Origin: Hyperoodon ampullatus
Lineage: Eukaryota > Chordata > Mammalia > Artiodactyla > Ziphiidae
Assembly (NCBI GenBank): GCA_949752795.1
Contig: OX457075.1
Location: forward strand, 6,190,001 to 6,254,000
Reading direction: 5' to 3'
DNA length: 64,000 nucleotides
A program made the translations under genes and the position numbers. Numbering within the stretch: the first letter of the stretch is position 1; each line of letters begins with the position of its first letter. The notes below the pieces were generated by a model. The model was not told the origin of the DNA and did not search any database. It saw nothing but the letters and a program-made list of their open reading frames with translations. Below are positions 1-12,274 of the stretch, piece after piece.

Positions 1-1105
1 ACAGTTGAAATGTACAGTATGTAGTTGTTACAGATTGGCTTCTTTACCTTGGTAACATGCATTTAACTTTACTACATGCCTTTTCATGGCTTGAGAGCTA
101 ATTTCTTTTTAGTACTGAGTAATATTGCATTGTCTGTATGTACCACAGTTTATTTATCCATTCATCTACTAAAGGACATCTTGGTTGCTTCCAATTTTGG
201 CACATGAATCAAGCTGCTATTAACATCCATTCACAGGTTTTTGTATTGACATATTTTAACTCCTTTGGGTAAATATCAAGCAGCATGATTGCTGCATCAT
301 ATGGTAACAGTAGGTTTTTTTGTTTGATTTTTTTGTGAGAAACTGCCAGACTGTCTTCCAAAGTGCCTGTTGCATTTTGCATTCAGCACTTTAAATATAT
401 CATCCCCTAGTCTTCTGTCCTCTAAAGTTTTTGCTGAGAAATTGGCTAGTAATCTTATTATCACCCCTTTTATGTGGTTAGTTACTTTTCTCTTGCTGCC
501 TTCAATATTAATATTCTGTTTAGCTTTTGACAGTTTGATTATAATTTGTCTTGGTGTGGGTCTCTTTGGCTTTATCCTTCTTAGAATTTAAGCCTAAGGA
601 TTTGTGTGTTCATGTGGTTATTCAGATTTGGCAAGCTTTTGGCCATTATATCTTTAAATAATCTCTCTTCTTCTTCTGGGATTCCCTTAAGTCATATATT
701 GTTCTGCATAATGGTATCCCACAAGTCCCTCCTTTTTTTTTTTCTGGTTCTCAGACTCAATAATTTCAGTTACCCTCTTCTCAAGTTTACTGCTTCTTTC
801 TTCTGACCCTTTAAATCTACTGTTGAATCCTTCTACGCAATTTTCAGGTCAGTTATTGCATTTTTCAATGCCAGAATTTGTTTGGTTTCTTTTTATAATT
901 TCTATATCTTTGTTGATATTTTCATTTTATTCATATATCATTTTCCTGACTTACCTTCATTCTTTTTGTTTTCCTTTAGCTCTTTGAGCCTATTTTAGAC
1001 AGTTGTTTTAAAGACTTTGTCTAGTATGTCTCTATGTCCTCAGGAATGGTTTGTGCCAACTTATTTCCTTCATTTGGGCCATGCTTTTTTTCTTTGTTTG
1101 CCTTG
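1..1105 (-). repeat. Old L1 fragments, minus strand (ORF2 end, then ORF1 region)
   Basis: Reading the minus strand, 1-360 resembles the C-terminal part of L1 ORF2 (compare 33,600-34,000, same motif order: ATTTATCCATTCATC, TATGGTAACAG, GAACTGCCAGACTG). About 375-1,050 resembles L1 ORF1 (compare 37,540-37,900: TTTGCTGAGAAAT, TTTGACAGTTTGATTA, CTGGTTCTC). The jump from ORF2 end to ORF1 shows two separate or rearranged copies. Many stops; not coding. Confidence 0.75.
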
Positions 1106-1109
1106 TAAC

Positions 1110-1469
1110 ATAGACTGAATGTTTCTGTTCCTCTAAAATTTATACTACTGCACAGTGATGGTACTGGGAAGTGGAGCCTTTGGGAGTGGCTTAGGTCACG
1201 AAGGTGGAGCCCTCATGAATGGGATTAGTGCCCTTATAAAAGAGAGGCCAGAGAGCTCCCTCACCTCTTCTACCATGTGAGGACAGAGCAGGAAGATGGC
1301 AAGATGGCCATCTCTGAACCAGGGAGCATGTTCTCATCACACACAGGGTATGCTGGAAACCTAATCTTTAAACTTCCTGGCCTCCAGAACTGTGAGAAAT
1401 ACATGTTTGTTGTTTGAGCACCCAGTCTATGGTGTTTTTGTTAGGGCAGGCCAAACGGACTAAGACACA
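1110..1469 (+). repeat. Solo LTR, MaLR/ERVL-like, inserted in an old L1
   Basis: This is a 360-bp block with the layout of mammalian apparent LTR retrotransposon LTRs: a CCTTATAAAAGAG promoter-like box near the middle, CCTGGCCTCCAGAACTGTGAGAAATA, then GTTTGAGCACCCAGTCTATGGT and an end in GGACTAAGACACA. L1 sequence continues on both sides (CTTGTAAC ... TGTGATTTTTGTTGAAAA), so it is an insertion. The family assignment is from memory. Confidence 0.6.
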
Positions 1470-2897
1470 TTGTGATTTTTGTTGAAAATCCAGCATTTGA
1501 TAAAATAACCAGGTGACACAGAAAACAGCCATTCAGGCACCTTCCAGACAGGTCAGAACATTGCAGATAAGGTCTTCTCTGATCCACCTGGTATAAGGGA
1601 GGGAATTGGGAAATGGACTACCATTTCCTCCAGATTAAACCATGCCACACTGGGGAAGGGAATAGGGCATAGGGGAGTGAAAACACCACAAAATTTCCTG
1701 TCATTTTCAAGATGTTTTTTTCTTGATTGGACATTTGTAGACCTTTGAATGTTTTCCTGAGGTTTTCTGGAGGTTCCAATGAGGTTATTTCAGCCAGTTT
1801 CTGGTTGTCTTTTGACGTTTCCAGAGAAATATGAAGGCTTGGTGTTTTCTAGTTCTCCATTTGGCTGACTCCACTCCCATGAAGGATAATTTTTAATTAT
1901 TTGTTGTCATCATTTTATAAAGACTACTTTAAAATCTTTGTCAGATAATTCTAACAAGTGATGTACTTTGGTGTTGACATGTATTGACTGACGTTTCTCC
2001 CTCAAGTTGTGATTTTGGTTCTTGTTATGGCAAATTGTTTTCAGTTGCTTTCTGGAAATTTTGACTATTACGTTACACAGTTCTTCATTTTACTTAAATC
2101 TTTTATTGTGTTCATTCAGACTCCTTAGTTGTAGCACATAAGTCCTGACCAAGTTATATGGGTTGAATTCAATGACAAAAGTTCTCAGAGCCTTCAAAAG
2201 GCTATTTTGGTCTTCTTGGTTCAGTCGCTGTTTCTGCGGGTCCCAGTGATACTTGCCTGTCCTGCCTGCAGGAGTGGAAGGACCTTCCCCCATCTCCTCC
2301 TTTTGCCTCTGAGTGGACTATTATAGATGGTGGGCCTGTGCAGGTGGAAAGTGTCTCCCTGGTCCACCCAGTGCCAGTGGGACTCTAGTACTGTTTGTGC
2401 GCATGGGAGTTACTTCCCAGGGTCATTCTGCCTAGTGTTTCTAGGTAGGTACAGGAGACATCAAGCCTGTGGGGGTGGAGATATTTTGTCAGAGAGTTTC
2501 ACTCTTCCCTGCTGATACTGTCAATAGGACCAAATGGCTGTTTCCTGGTCCAGGCCACCTGTTGTCTCAAGCTCGTTAATGAGAAGTTCCATGCTGTGGT
2601 GCAGAGGTTACTATTCTAGGCATCACAGTGTTAATGGGTTTCTCATTCCATTTCTACCTGGACTACTTTTTTGCCACTGGATGGGGTGTTGGGAATTGCT
2701 GAGAAGCTATGTTGTTCTTCCATTCCTAGCATACCTGTACGGGTACCTTCTTACTTTCACCTTTTAGAGACTTCCTATGATTTTTTTGTTATATTATTTC
2801 AGGGTTTATACTTTTTTATAATTTTGATCAGCTTGGAGGAACAGGGAGAGATGAGTTTATACCACCCTTTCTTGAAATTTAAATTATTATCTTTTGT
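1470..2897 (-). repeat. L1 5' UTR-like sequence, minus strand
   Basis: This matches in order the stretch at about 48,550-49,300 (AAACAGCCATT, CCAGACAGGT, GGGAGGGAATTGG, CTACAAAACTTTC-like blocks, TAGACCTTTGA), which also follows L1 ORF2 sequence. It is moderately GC-rich at 2,200-2,500. No coding capacity that I can support. Confidence 0.55.
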
Positions 2898-3028
2898 GGG
2901 AATTCCTTGATGGCCCAGTGGTTAGGATGCAGGCTTTTTCACTGCCAGGGGCCCAGGTTTGACCCCTGGTTGGCGAACTAAGATCCCGCAAGCCGCTTGG
3001 CCAAAAAAGAAAAAAAAAAAAAAAGGAT
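2898..3028 (+). repeat. Older CHR-type tRNA-derived SINE
   Basis: The head GGGAATTCCTTGATGGCCCAGTGG, the internal GGTTTGACCCCTGGTTGG (B-box-like) and AACTAAGATCCCGCAAGCC are followed by an A-rich tail. The flanks show imperfect target-site copies (AAATTATTATCTTTT at 2,881 and AAATTACTTTCTTTT at 3,029). It is more diverged than the young copies elsewhere in the window and belongs to an older Cetartiodactyla subfamily. Confidence 0.85.
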
Positions 3029-3244
3029 AAATTACTTTCTTTTGCAAGTTTTTTAAAACTAATTTTAGAGAAGAAAAGACAAGATATTTATTGTTTTATA
3101 CTTTGCTATTGCTAGTACCAATGTTCTTTATTATACTTATGTAGATATGAGTTACTGTTTTGTGTCATCTTTTCAACCTGAGAATTTCCTGATTATTATC
3201 ATTTCTTGCCTTATTATTTCTGGCAGAGCAGCTCTGCTATCACT

Positions 3245-3247
<3 letters not shown>

Positions 3248-3277
<30 letters not shown>
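3248..3277. repeat. (CT)n microsatellite
   Basis: About 15 uninterrupted CT units inside L1-derived sequence. Confidence 0.95.
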
Positions 3278-3279
<2 letters not shown>

Positions 3280-3652
3280 AAAATTTGAGAATGGCTTTCT
3301 GTTGCCTTTACTTATGAAGAATAGTTTTGCTGAGTATAGAATTCTTGCTTGAGAGTATTTTGTAGTAGCACTTTGAATTTGTAACCCCACCTGGTCTCCA
3401 TTGATTCTAACGAGAAGTCAGCTCTTAACCTTGCTGTGCTTCTCCTATAGGTGATATACCAGTTTTTTCTTCTCATTATAAAGATTTTCTCCTTGTGGCT
3501 GTTGTCCAGTAACTACAACTATGATGTGTCTATGTGTCATTGTCTTTGATTTTATCTTACTTGAACTTTGTTGAGCCTAAGTAATGCGTAGATTAGTGAT
3601 TTTCATTGTTTGGGAGTTTTTAGCTATTATTTACTCAAGTTTTGTATTTTTG

Positions 3653-3682
3653 TTTTTGTTTGTTTTGTTTTGTTTTGTTTTT
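3653..3682. repeat. (TTTTG)n simple repeat
   Basis: Repeated TGTTTTGTTTTGTTTT units inside the old L1 fragment. Confidence 0.85.
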
Positions 3683-3955
3683 TGATCATTTCTATCTCTC
3701 CTCTCCTTCTAAGATGCTCATTATGTAAATGTGTATTTGCTTTATGGTGTCAAACAGGTGTCTGAGATTCTGTTCAGTTTACTTCTTTCTTGTTTTTCCT
3801 TTCTGTTCTTTATGTTGAATAATTTCTATTGATACATTATTATTTTCATTTATTCTTTCTGCTAGTGAGCTCATATAATTTTAGTTATTATATTTTCAAC
3901 TCAAGTATCTATTTAATTCTTTTTTACAATTTTATAATTATTATTTGTTTTTTCT

Positions 3956-5425
3956 ATTTTACTCAGGTTTATTGAGATATAATTGACACATAACTGTGTA
4001 AGTTTAATGTGTATGTGTTGACTTGATACATTTATAAATTACAAAATGATTACCACTATAGTATTGGCTACCACGTCCATCCCATCACATAATTAATTTT
4101 CATTTCTGTTTTGTGGTGAGAACATTTAAGATCTACTCTCTTAGCAACATTCAAGTATATGATGCAGTGTTACTAGCCATCATCACCAAGCTGTACATTA
4201 TAATGTATAATTTATATTCTTTACTGATACTCTCTTTTTTACGAGTCAATGTCATCATTCCTTTACTTCTTTAAACATGGTTCCTTTCAGTTCCATGTTT
4301 ACTGTAGTTGCTTTTAAGTTTTGTGTGCTAAATCCAATAAGGTCTACCTCATAGTTTCTAATGACTGCATTTTCAAATATATGGGTAACATTGTTTTATT
4401 GTGCTTACTATTTTTTAAATTCTTGTTTCTACTTTTAAGCCAGGATTTTTGTGGTTGACCTTGGGTGAACATATCTTAGTGGTCAGCCAATGACTGGTCA
4501 GAAGCTGTGCTCCAACATTTGAGCTAGTAGGCTTCTACCCTTTGCAAATGGATTTGTCTGTTAGGGAAAGTATTCAATTTTCATGCAATTTTCAAGTCAG
4601 GTAAGTTTTGATTTTTATAGGACTTTCTCACATCTCCTCAGGTAGTGAGTAATGTTTCAAGTTCAGCCATGAACTTGTCGATATCTTAGACCCCTTTTAG
4701 TCTCCCTGAGCATGAGTATTAACTGGTGCATGAATGGAATATTCCAGACTATAAAGGATATATGGAAGGTTGTCAAGACCCATTATGGCTATTATATCCC
4801 CCCCCACCAATTCCATGTTAGATTTCTGGCTCATCTTCTGGTCTGTTGCTTGAAATAACCAGTATCACAGCCTAAGTTTATCTGTGATGATGCCCTTCAA
4901 TATTCATTTGCCACAGGGATCACTACTGTTTTTGACAGTATATCTGGGCACATAGTTTTGCCCCGCTCTACACCAAATCAAGTTATCCTCCTCTGATAGG
5001 GAGGTGTCTGGATTTTATGGCTTGACCTACCATGGTAGAATTACCACACAATACAATTTGAGACGTGGTTGGGGACAACCTCAGGTGAAATGTCACAGAT
5101 TCCCACTGTTCTTACCATAGGATAAATAGTTTTTCTTTAATTAATATTTCTCATTTTAGCCCTTGGTCAATTGCCAGATTCTGGAAATGTTTTTGACATT
5201 TTTGTCTTTTATCATTGCTTATTGTGGAAAGGATTTGCAGACCTCATTATTTCACCATCTCAGGAGTCCCACTCTCTGTAATTAATTTTTAATCCCCCTT
5301 AGTTTGTGAACTTTTCTTCATATAGGTTTCACATATTTGCTAGGTATTTTATTTTACTGTGCTTGAAAATTACATATTTTCATATATTCTTACTTCTATT
5401 CCTTGTTTTAGTCATTTATAGATTC
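3956..5425 (-). repeat. L1 3' UTR followed by L1 5' UTR-like fragments, minus strand
   Basis: 3,956-4,330 begins GGTTTATTGAGATATAATTGACACATAA and runs through a block typical of L1M-class 3' UTRs in mammals. About 4,340-5,300 resembles the L1 5' UTR block also seen at 31,270-32,900 (TAAGCCAGG, CAGCCAATGACTGGTCAGA). Heavily mutated. Confidence 0.5.
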
Positions 5426-5629
5426 CTTAGACACTTTTTGTTGCTCCATAACAAACTACTCCAAAATTTAGTGGCTTAAAAGGACAACTATTTATTTAGC
5501 TCACAATTCTTAAATAAATAAATTCTTAAATAAATTCTTAAATATCCTCTGATCTCATTAAGATCTCCTTGTGCTGGACTGGCCTCACTTGTGTACTGTT
5601 AGTAAGCTACTGATTTTGCTTGGAGTTGG
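5426..5629. repeat. Unassigned old interspersed repeat
   Basis: The block TTGTTGCTCCATAACAAACTACTCCAAAATTTAGTGGCTTAAAA is a recurrent mammalian repeat start that I recognise but cannot name with confidence. It is followed by a local triplication of AAATAAATTCTTAAATA near 5,510-5,542. Confidence 0.4.
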
Positions 5630-7140
5630 GTGGTCCACTGGGTGTCTCAGCATGTCTTATCTCTGCTTTCCAATGATATTCGTATCATAATAATGTTATT
5701 TTTGTGCAAGTTTTTGTGTGGACATAAGCTTTTATTTCTATTAGGTAAAAAACAATTTTCATCATTATGTATTGCACCAGCAATGAACAAATGTATGAGT
5801 TCCAATTCCTCTAAATTCTCAACTCTGTTATTGTCTGTCTTTTGGACTTTAGCCATCCTGGTGGGTGTGAATTAGTTTCTCACTGTGCTTTTGATTTGCA
5901 TTCCCTGTTATGTAATGATGTTGAGAATATTTGCATTTTCTTATTAGCTATTAGAATATTTTATTTGAGAAATTATTTAAATTCTTTACACATATTTCAT
6001 TGGGTTGTCTTTTTGTTGTTGTGGTTAAGTATTCATTATATACTGTGGATGCTAGACCCTTATCCAATATATGATTTGCAAATATTTTTATCCATTCTGT
6101 GGGTTATCTTTTCATTTTTTGATTGTGTCATTTGAAGCATAGCATTTAAAAATTTTGAAAACATCAGTCTTTCTCCATTTAATGTTCTTGCTCTCTCCAA
6201 ATATCAACTGACCATAAGTGTTAGAATTTATTTCTAGAAATTGTTGTTTTATTGATCTATAACTCTAATCGAATGCCAAAAGCACACTGCCTTGATCATT
6301 ATAGCTTTGCAGTTAGTTTTCAAATTGGGGTGTATGAGTCTTCCAACTTTGTTCTTCTTACTTAAAATTTTTGCAGACATTCTGGATCCCTTTCACTTTC
6401 ATATATATAATAAGGTAAACTTGCCAATTCCTGCGAAACAATGCTGGAATTTTAATAAGGATTATATTATTTCTATAGATCAATTTGGAGATTATTGCCA
6501 TCTTAACAATAATAGGTCTTCCAATCCATGAACACAGGTTCACTTTCCATTTATTTGTATCTTCTTTACTTTCTTTCAATGGTGTTTTGTAGTTTTCAGT
6601 GCGTGTTTTGTACTTCTATTGTTAAATTTTTTTTTGGCATATTATCATTGTTTGATACTATCATAAATGGATTTATTTTCTTAATTTAATTTTAGATTGT
6701 TTATTGCTGGAGTATGGAAATGCAATTGATTTATATATTCATCTTGTATTCTCCAATTCTGCTGAAATCATTTATTAGTGCTAATGTTTTTTTAGTGGTT
6801 GTCTTAGGATTTTTATATATACACATCTTTTTGCCTGTTAATAGAGTGTTTAACTTCTTTTTTTTCTACGCAGATGCCTCTTGTTTCTTTTCCTTTACTA
6901 AATGCTTAGGCTAGAGCCTCCAGTGAAAGCTGAGATAGTAGCAATGAGAACAGATATACTTATCTTTTTCCTGATCTAAGAGAAATAACACTTATTCTTT
7001 CACCATTAAGTGTGGTGCTATCTGTGGTTTTTTAATAGATGTCCTTTATCAGGTTAAGGTAGTTCTCATCTATCCCTAGTTTATTGAGCTTTTTTTTTTT
7101 TCTTTAGTCAAATGCTTCTTCTGTGTCTTTTGAAAGAATG
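5630..7140 (-). repeat. Old L1 ORF2 fragment, minus strand
   Basis: It reads as L1 ORF2 3' half on the minus strand: the endmost block (CTGTGTTTTGATTTGCATTCCC, GGGTTGTCTTTTTG, CCTTATCCAATATATG) runs upstream into the reverse transcriptase region (CCAATTCCTGCGAAACAATGC, ACAATAATAGGTCTTCCAATCC). It is interrupted at about 7,141 by a plus-strand L1 tail and resumes at about 7,936. Confidence 0.75.
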
Positions 7141-7935
7141 TCCAGCTTCCCAAAAGTCTACAAACAATAAATGCTAGAGAGGGTGTGGAGAAAAGAGAAC
7201 CCTCGTGCACTGGTGATGGGAATGTAAATTGATATAGCCACTATGGAGAAAAAAAATAGAACTACCATACGACCCAGCAATCCCACTACTGGGCATATAC
7301 CCTGAGAAAACCATAATTCAAAAAGAGACATGTACCACAATGTTCATTGCAGCACTATTTACAATAGCCAGGACATGGAAGCAACCTAAATGTCCATCGA
7401 CAGATGAATGGATAAAGAAGATGTGGCACATGTATATAATGGAATATTACTCAGCCATAAAAAAAATGAAATTGAGTCATTTGTAGTGAGGTGGATGGAC
7501 CTAGAGTCTGTCATACAAAGTGAAGAGGAAAACAAATATCGTATGCTAACACATATATATGGAATCTAAAAAAAAAGGTTCTGATGAACGTAGGGACAAG
7601 ACAGGAATAAAGACGCGGATGTAGAGAATGAAATTGAGGACACGGGGTGGGGAGGAGAAGCTGGGACAAAGTGAAAGAGTAGCATTGACATAAATACACT
7701 ACCAAGTGTAAAATAGACAGCTAGTGGGAAGCAGCTGCATAGCACAGGGAGATCAGCTCAGTGCTTTGTGACCACCTAGAGGGATAGGACAGGGAGGGTG
7801 GGAGGGAGATGCAAGAGGGAGAGGATATGGGGATATATGTATACGTATAGCTGATTCACTTTGTTATACAGCAGAAACTAACACACATTGTAAAACAATT
7901 ATACTCCAATAAAGATGTAAAAAGGAAAAAAAGAA
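7141..7935 (+). repeat. 5'-truncated L1, plus strand (ORF2 C-terminus and 3' UTR)
   Basis: This is the reverse of the usual orientation here. CAATCCCACTACTGGGCATATACC, CATAAAAAAAATGAAATTGAGTCATTTG and AGTGTAAAATAGACAGCTAGTGGGAAGCAG are followed by AATAAAGATGTAAAAAGGAAAAAAA. It is close in sequence to the 3' end of the large L1 at 33,193, so it is a fairly young copy. It inserted inside the older minus-strand L1. Confidence 0.85.
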
Positions 7936-9307
7936 TCATGTGGGTTTTGGTCATTATGTTCCTCATTCTATAATGTTTTGAAATACATCTACTGGTTTTT
8001 AGACATTAAGCCAAGCTTGTATTTCTGAGATAAATCCCACTTGGTCGTGGTGTATAATTCTTTCTGTGTTGCATAAATTGGTTAGTTTTCTGATTAGGGT
8101 TTTTACAATAATATTCATGAGGAATGTAGTTTGCTTTGACTTTTATTTTCTTGTTATGTCTTTTCTGGTTTTTGTTTCAGGGTAATACTGACCTTATTGA
8201 ATGAATAGAAATGGGTTCCCTCTGATTTTATTGGAGAATTTGTAATGAGTTGGTGTTAATTCTTCTCTAAATGTTTGATTGGATTCACCAATAAAGCCTT
8301 CTAGGATTAGGTTTTTCTTTGTGGGAATTTTTAAAATGCATATTTAATCATTTTGCTTGTTACATATTCTGTTTCTTCTTGAGTCAGTTTCAGTATCTGT
8401 TTATTATAAGAAATCATTCATTTCATCTAAGTTATCTAAATTGTTGCCACATCATTTTTCACAGTGTTCATTTACAAGGCTAGTTATTTCTCTGTGGTTA
8501 GTGACTGTAACCTTTCTTTTATCCTGAATTAATAATTTTTGTTTTGTTAATATATGTTGTTTTTTATATTCATATTTCAATCATTTTGCTCTGATTTTTA
8601 TTAATTTCTTCCATTTCCTTCCTTTGAGTTCTTCATGTTTGCTTTTCTTTCACTAATTTCCTAAGTGGAAATTAGTTATTTGAGATGGTGCTTCTTTTTT
8701 TTAATATAGCTATTTCCTATAAGTTGCCTTCTGAGCACTGCTTTAGCTGAATACCATAAATTTTACTATGTTGTATTATAGTATTTTCTAATTTCCCTGT
8801 GATTTCTTCTTTGATTATTGGTTATTTATAATCTATTGTTTAATTTCCACATACTTTGAATTTCTCAAATTTCTTTCTGTTGTTGATTTTTTATTTAATT
8901 TTTGTGGTCAGAGAGCAATTTTGTACTTTGTAATTGTTGTAACTCAGTTGAAGCTTATCCTATAACCTAGTATATAGTCTATTCCTAGATCATGTTCCAT
9001 GAGCACTTGAGAAGCGCATGTTGTGCTGTTTTGGGGTGGAATATTCTATAAATATCCGTTGGTTTAAGGTTTAGTTTTAGTCTCCTATATCTGTGTTGAG
9101 TTTTTGACCAGTTATTCTACTACTGAAATTGTGTACTAAACCTCCAAACATTATTGTTGAATTTTCTATTTCTCCCTTCACTTGCGCATTTTGTATTTTG
9201 TGTAATTTTTAGGCTCAGTTCTTAGATGCATATAATGTTTATAGTTTTATGTCTTCCTGATAGACATCCCAGTCCTTGAAAATGTACTATATTTTCTGTA
9301 ACAATTT
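7936..9307 (-). repeat. Old L1 ORF2 (reverse transcriptase to endonuclease), minus strand, continued
   Basis: It continues the element broken at 7,141: ATCATGTGGGTTTTGGTCATTATG, AAGCTTGTATTTCTGAGATAAATCCCACTTGG, then up through the endonuclease-linked block (CATGTTCCATGAGCACTTGAGAAG). Many stops. Confidence 0.75.
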
Positions 9308-9425
9308 TTTTTCTTTTGGCCATGCCGCACGGCATGCGGGATCTTAGTTCCCTGACCAGGGATCAAACTGTGCTCCCTGCAGTGGAAGTATGGAGTTTTA
9401 ACCACTGGACGACCAGGGACATCCC
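9308..9425 (-). repeat. Older CHR-type SINE, minus strand
   Basis: Poly-T, then TTTTGGCCATGCCGCACGGCATGCGGGATCTTAGTTCCCTGACCAGGGATC, ends ACCAGGGACATCCC. It is flanked by a perfect 14-bp target-site duplication TTCTGTAACAATTT at 9,294 and 9,426. Confidence 0.9.
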
Positions 9426-9439
9426 TTCTGTAACAATTT

Positions 9440-11620
9440 ATATTTAATTGTTTTTTTTCCTTAATCAAGTCTGTCAGTCTCTGATGTTTGCTTGGATTAC
9501 TTAATATACTCATTAATTTTTTTGGTGGGCGGCCTTTCAAATCAACTGAATAGCTAATTCATTTTTTAAGGGCAGCACATCATACCATTGTATTTATATA
9601 CCATAATTTATTCATTTATTCTATTATTGGTGAGTATTCACTTTGTTTCCAGTTTTTTAAATGTTGCTTTGTCACTATAAATAATGCTACATGAAGTATC
9701 CTTAGTCATGAGTTCTTACATCTTGGGAATTTAATCTCTGTGAAAGTAGGTCACCAGGAGTATGGATGATGGGTCAGAGGATATGTATGTAGTTTAATTT
9801 TAATAGATATTGTTCATTGCTTTATAAAAGGCTGTAACTTTTCGCATCTCCAAGGTAAAACTGAAAGTAGTATTTTCCTCTCATACCTGCCAACGATTAG
9901 TTTTATATTTCTCTTTAATTTTTGTCAGCCAATGGGTATAAAATTATATCTCATTGTAATTTTAACTTCCATTCTTTAACTGAGAATTAATTTGAATATC
10001 ATTTAATGTTTACTGGCCACTAGTATTTTCTTTTCACTGAACTGTCAACTTAATCATTTTGCTCATTTTATTAATGGTTGTTTGCCTTCTTGTCAACTTG
10101 TAAGAAAACTTTGAATATTAAAAATATTCATGCTTTGTTCATTATCCACCCAATGTGAAGGAGCATATCACCTGTTTTCTTCTAGGTGTTTTATGGTTTC
10201 AGGTCTTGCATTCAAGTCTTTAATACATTTTGAATTATTTTTTTGTGTATGGTGTAAGATAGTAGTCCAGTTTCATTCTTTTGCATGTGTTGTACAGTTT
10301 TCCCTACATTATTTATTAAAGAGATTGTCCTTTCCCCATTTGTTGTAAACTAATTAACCCACGATAATGTGTTGGTTTTTTCCCTGAACTCTCTATTCTG
10401 TTCCATTGATTTATGTGTCTGTTTTAATGACAATACCACCCACAGTGCTTTGTACCAGTAATATAGTTTGAAATTAGGGAACATGATGTCTCCAGCTTTG
10501 TTCTTTCTCACATTTGCTTTGGCTAGTCAGGGTCTTTGTAGTTCTATACAAATTTAGGTCTGTTTGTTCTATTTCTGTGAAAAATGCCATTGACATTTTG
10601 ATAAGGATTGCATTGAATCTGTATATTGCTTTGGGTACTGTGAACATTTTAACAATATTAACTATTCTAATTTATGAGCTTGAAATAACTTTCTACTCAT
10701 TTGTGCCTTCTTCAGTTGCTTTCATCAATGTCTTTTAGTTTTCAGTGTAATGACCTTATCTCCTTGGTTAAATTTTTCCTAGGTATTTTATTCTTTTGAT
10801 GCAATTGTAAGTGGGATTGTTTTCTTAATTTCTCTTTCTGATAGCCTGTTATTATTATAAAGAAATATAACAGATTTTTGCATATTGGTTTTTTATCCTG
10901 TAACTTTGGTGAATTTTTCTTAGTTCCAACTGTTTTTTGGTGGAGTCTTTCAGGTTTTCTATATATGTCAGCTGCAAATAGTGACAGTTTTACTTCTTTT
11001 TTCCCAATTTGAATACCTTTTATTTCTTTTTCTTGCTTAATCTCTCTGGCCAGGACTTCCAATACTATGCTAGATAAGAGTGGTGATAGTAGGTATCCTT
11101 CCCTTGTTCTTGGTCTTAGAGGGAAAGTTTTTAGCTTTACACTGTTGAGCATGATGTTGGCCGTGGCCTTTATTATGCTGAGACACATTTCCTCTGTATT
11201 CACTTTGTTGAGAGTTTTTATCCTGAAAGGAGGTTGAATTTTGTCAAATACTTTTTCTGCATCTATTGGGATGATCATATGATTTTTTTATTCTTTATTT
11301 TGTTAATGTGGTGTGCATCACATTGACTGATTCACAGAAATAGAACCATTCTTGCATCCCTGGAATAAATCCCACTTGATCATGATGTATGATCCTTTTA
11401 GTGTGCTGTTGAATTCGCATTGCCAATATTCTCTTGAGAATTTTTCCACCTATATTCATCAGGAATATTGGCCTGTAATTTTCTTTTCTTGGGGTGTTTT
11501 TGTCTGGTTTCGATATTAGGATAATGCTGGCCTCATAAAATGTGTTTGGAAGGCTTTCTTCTTCTCTTATTTTTGCAAGAGTTTGTAGTGCCTTTTTGTA
11601 TTTTTTTTAATATTTTTCAT
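9440..11620 (-). repeat. Old L1 ORF2, minus strand
   Basis: A 178-codon open stretch (11,278-10,742 on the minus strand) still shows reverse-transcriptase motifs: [13 protein letters not shown], then a diverged SLFAADIY where FADD would be. The aspartate pair is lost, and the frame is a remnant. Upstream reads L1 RT (TTTCCACCTATATTCATCAGG). Ends about 150 bp before ADAM2 exon 1 of the window. Confidence 0.8.
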
Positions 11621-11781
11621 TTTTCACACGTTATGTCTATAATAATAAATAATATTTAAAAACTAATAAATTGGTAATTTAAATAATTTCTTAACTCATA
11701 CTTTAAAATTTTAAACATAATAACCATCATTAAATATTAAGCAATATATATTTATATCTAAAAGGCAATTATCTTTTTCAG

Positions 11782-11853
11782 TATAATCATATGGGTTCTG
11801 ATACAACTGTTGTCACTCAAAAAATTTTCCAGTTGATTGGATTGACCAATGCT
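11782..11853 (+). CDS. ADAM2: ADAM2 coding exon 1 of window (metalloprotease-like domain)
   Basis: The acceptor is TTTTTCAG ending at 11,781 and the donor is GTAAGTG at 11,854. It is 72 nt, phase 0 to phase 0, and encodes 24 residues beginning [11 protein letters not shown] and ending GLTNA. This is the helix-strand segment early in the reprolysin-like domain of ADAM2. The ATG inside the exon is an internal methionine, not the gene start. The upstream exons (signal peptide, prodomain) are not in the window. Confidence 0.92.
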
Positions 11854-12274
11854 GTAAGTGTTTGCTTTTGCATTTGTTTGTGTTACTTAGACAATTCTCA
11901 GACTTTTTTTATGACCCTGCCTGAATACACATATTGTGTCAAAGAGGGCAAATATATAATCATCTTAAGTTTCAGTTTTCTAACTGTTTAATTGGAGTAA
12001 TAATAATTGTAAATACCTAATTAGGGTTTTGTAAGGCTTAAATTAAACACTTGACGTTGGGCTGTCTTAAGCACAAGCATATCAAAATGTTACTTATTAC
12101 TTGTTTTATTAGTGATATTTATTACTTGCTAATAGAATTTATAAGATCCAATCCGGATTTACAGTTTAGATTTTTAATATTTACATTGGTATAGCATTTA
12201 TTTTTGCAGATAAATTCCCAAATCTATTTAAACCATGTAGTTTGAACATATTTTCTTTATGTCTTCTATTTTAG
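11854..12274 (+). other. ADAM2 intron; possible MIR remnant
   Basis: This is a 421-bp AT-rich intron. Between about 11,950 and 12,060 the order CATCTTAAGTTTCAGTTTTCTAACTG, TAATAATAATTGTAAATACCTA, GGGTTTTGTAAGGCTTAAATTAAA resembles the 3' half of a MIR SINE on the plus strand. Nothing else recognised. Confidence 0.5.

Larger units (their letters stand above)
3029..3955 (-). repeat. Old L1 ORF1-region fragment, minus strand
   Basis: The motif order matches L1 ORF1 on the minus strand (TTGCTGAGTATAGAATTCTTG, GTAACCCCACCTGGTCTCC, CAGGTGTCTGAGATTCTGTTC). It contains two simple repeats (3,248 and 3,653). No open frame. Confidence 0.6.

Noticed and set aside
10742..11278. 178-codon frame just upstream of ADAM2 exons
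   Set aside because: It reads as decayed L1 RT on the opposite strand; the catalytic aspartate pair is already lost.
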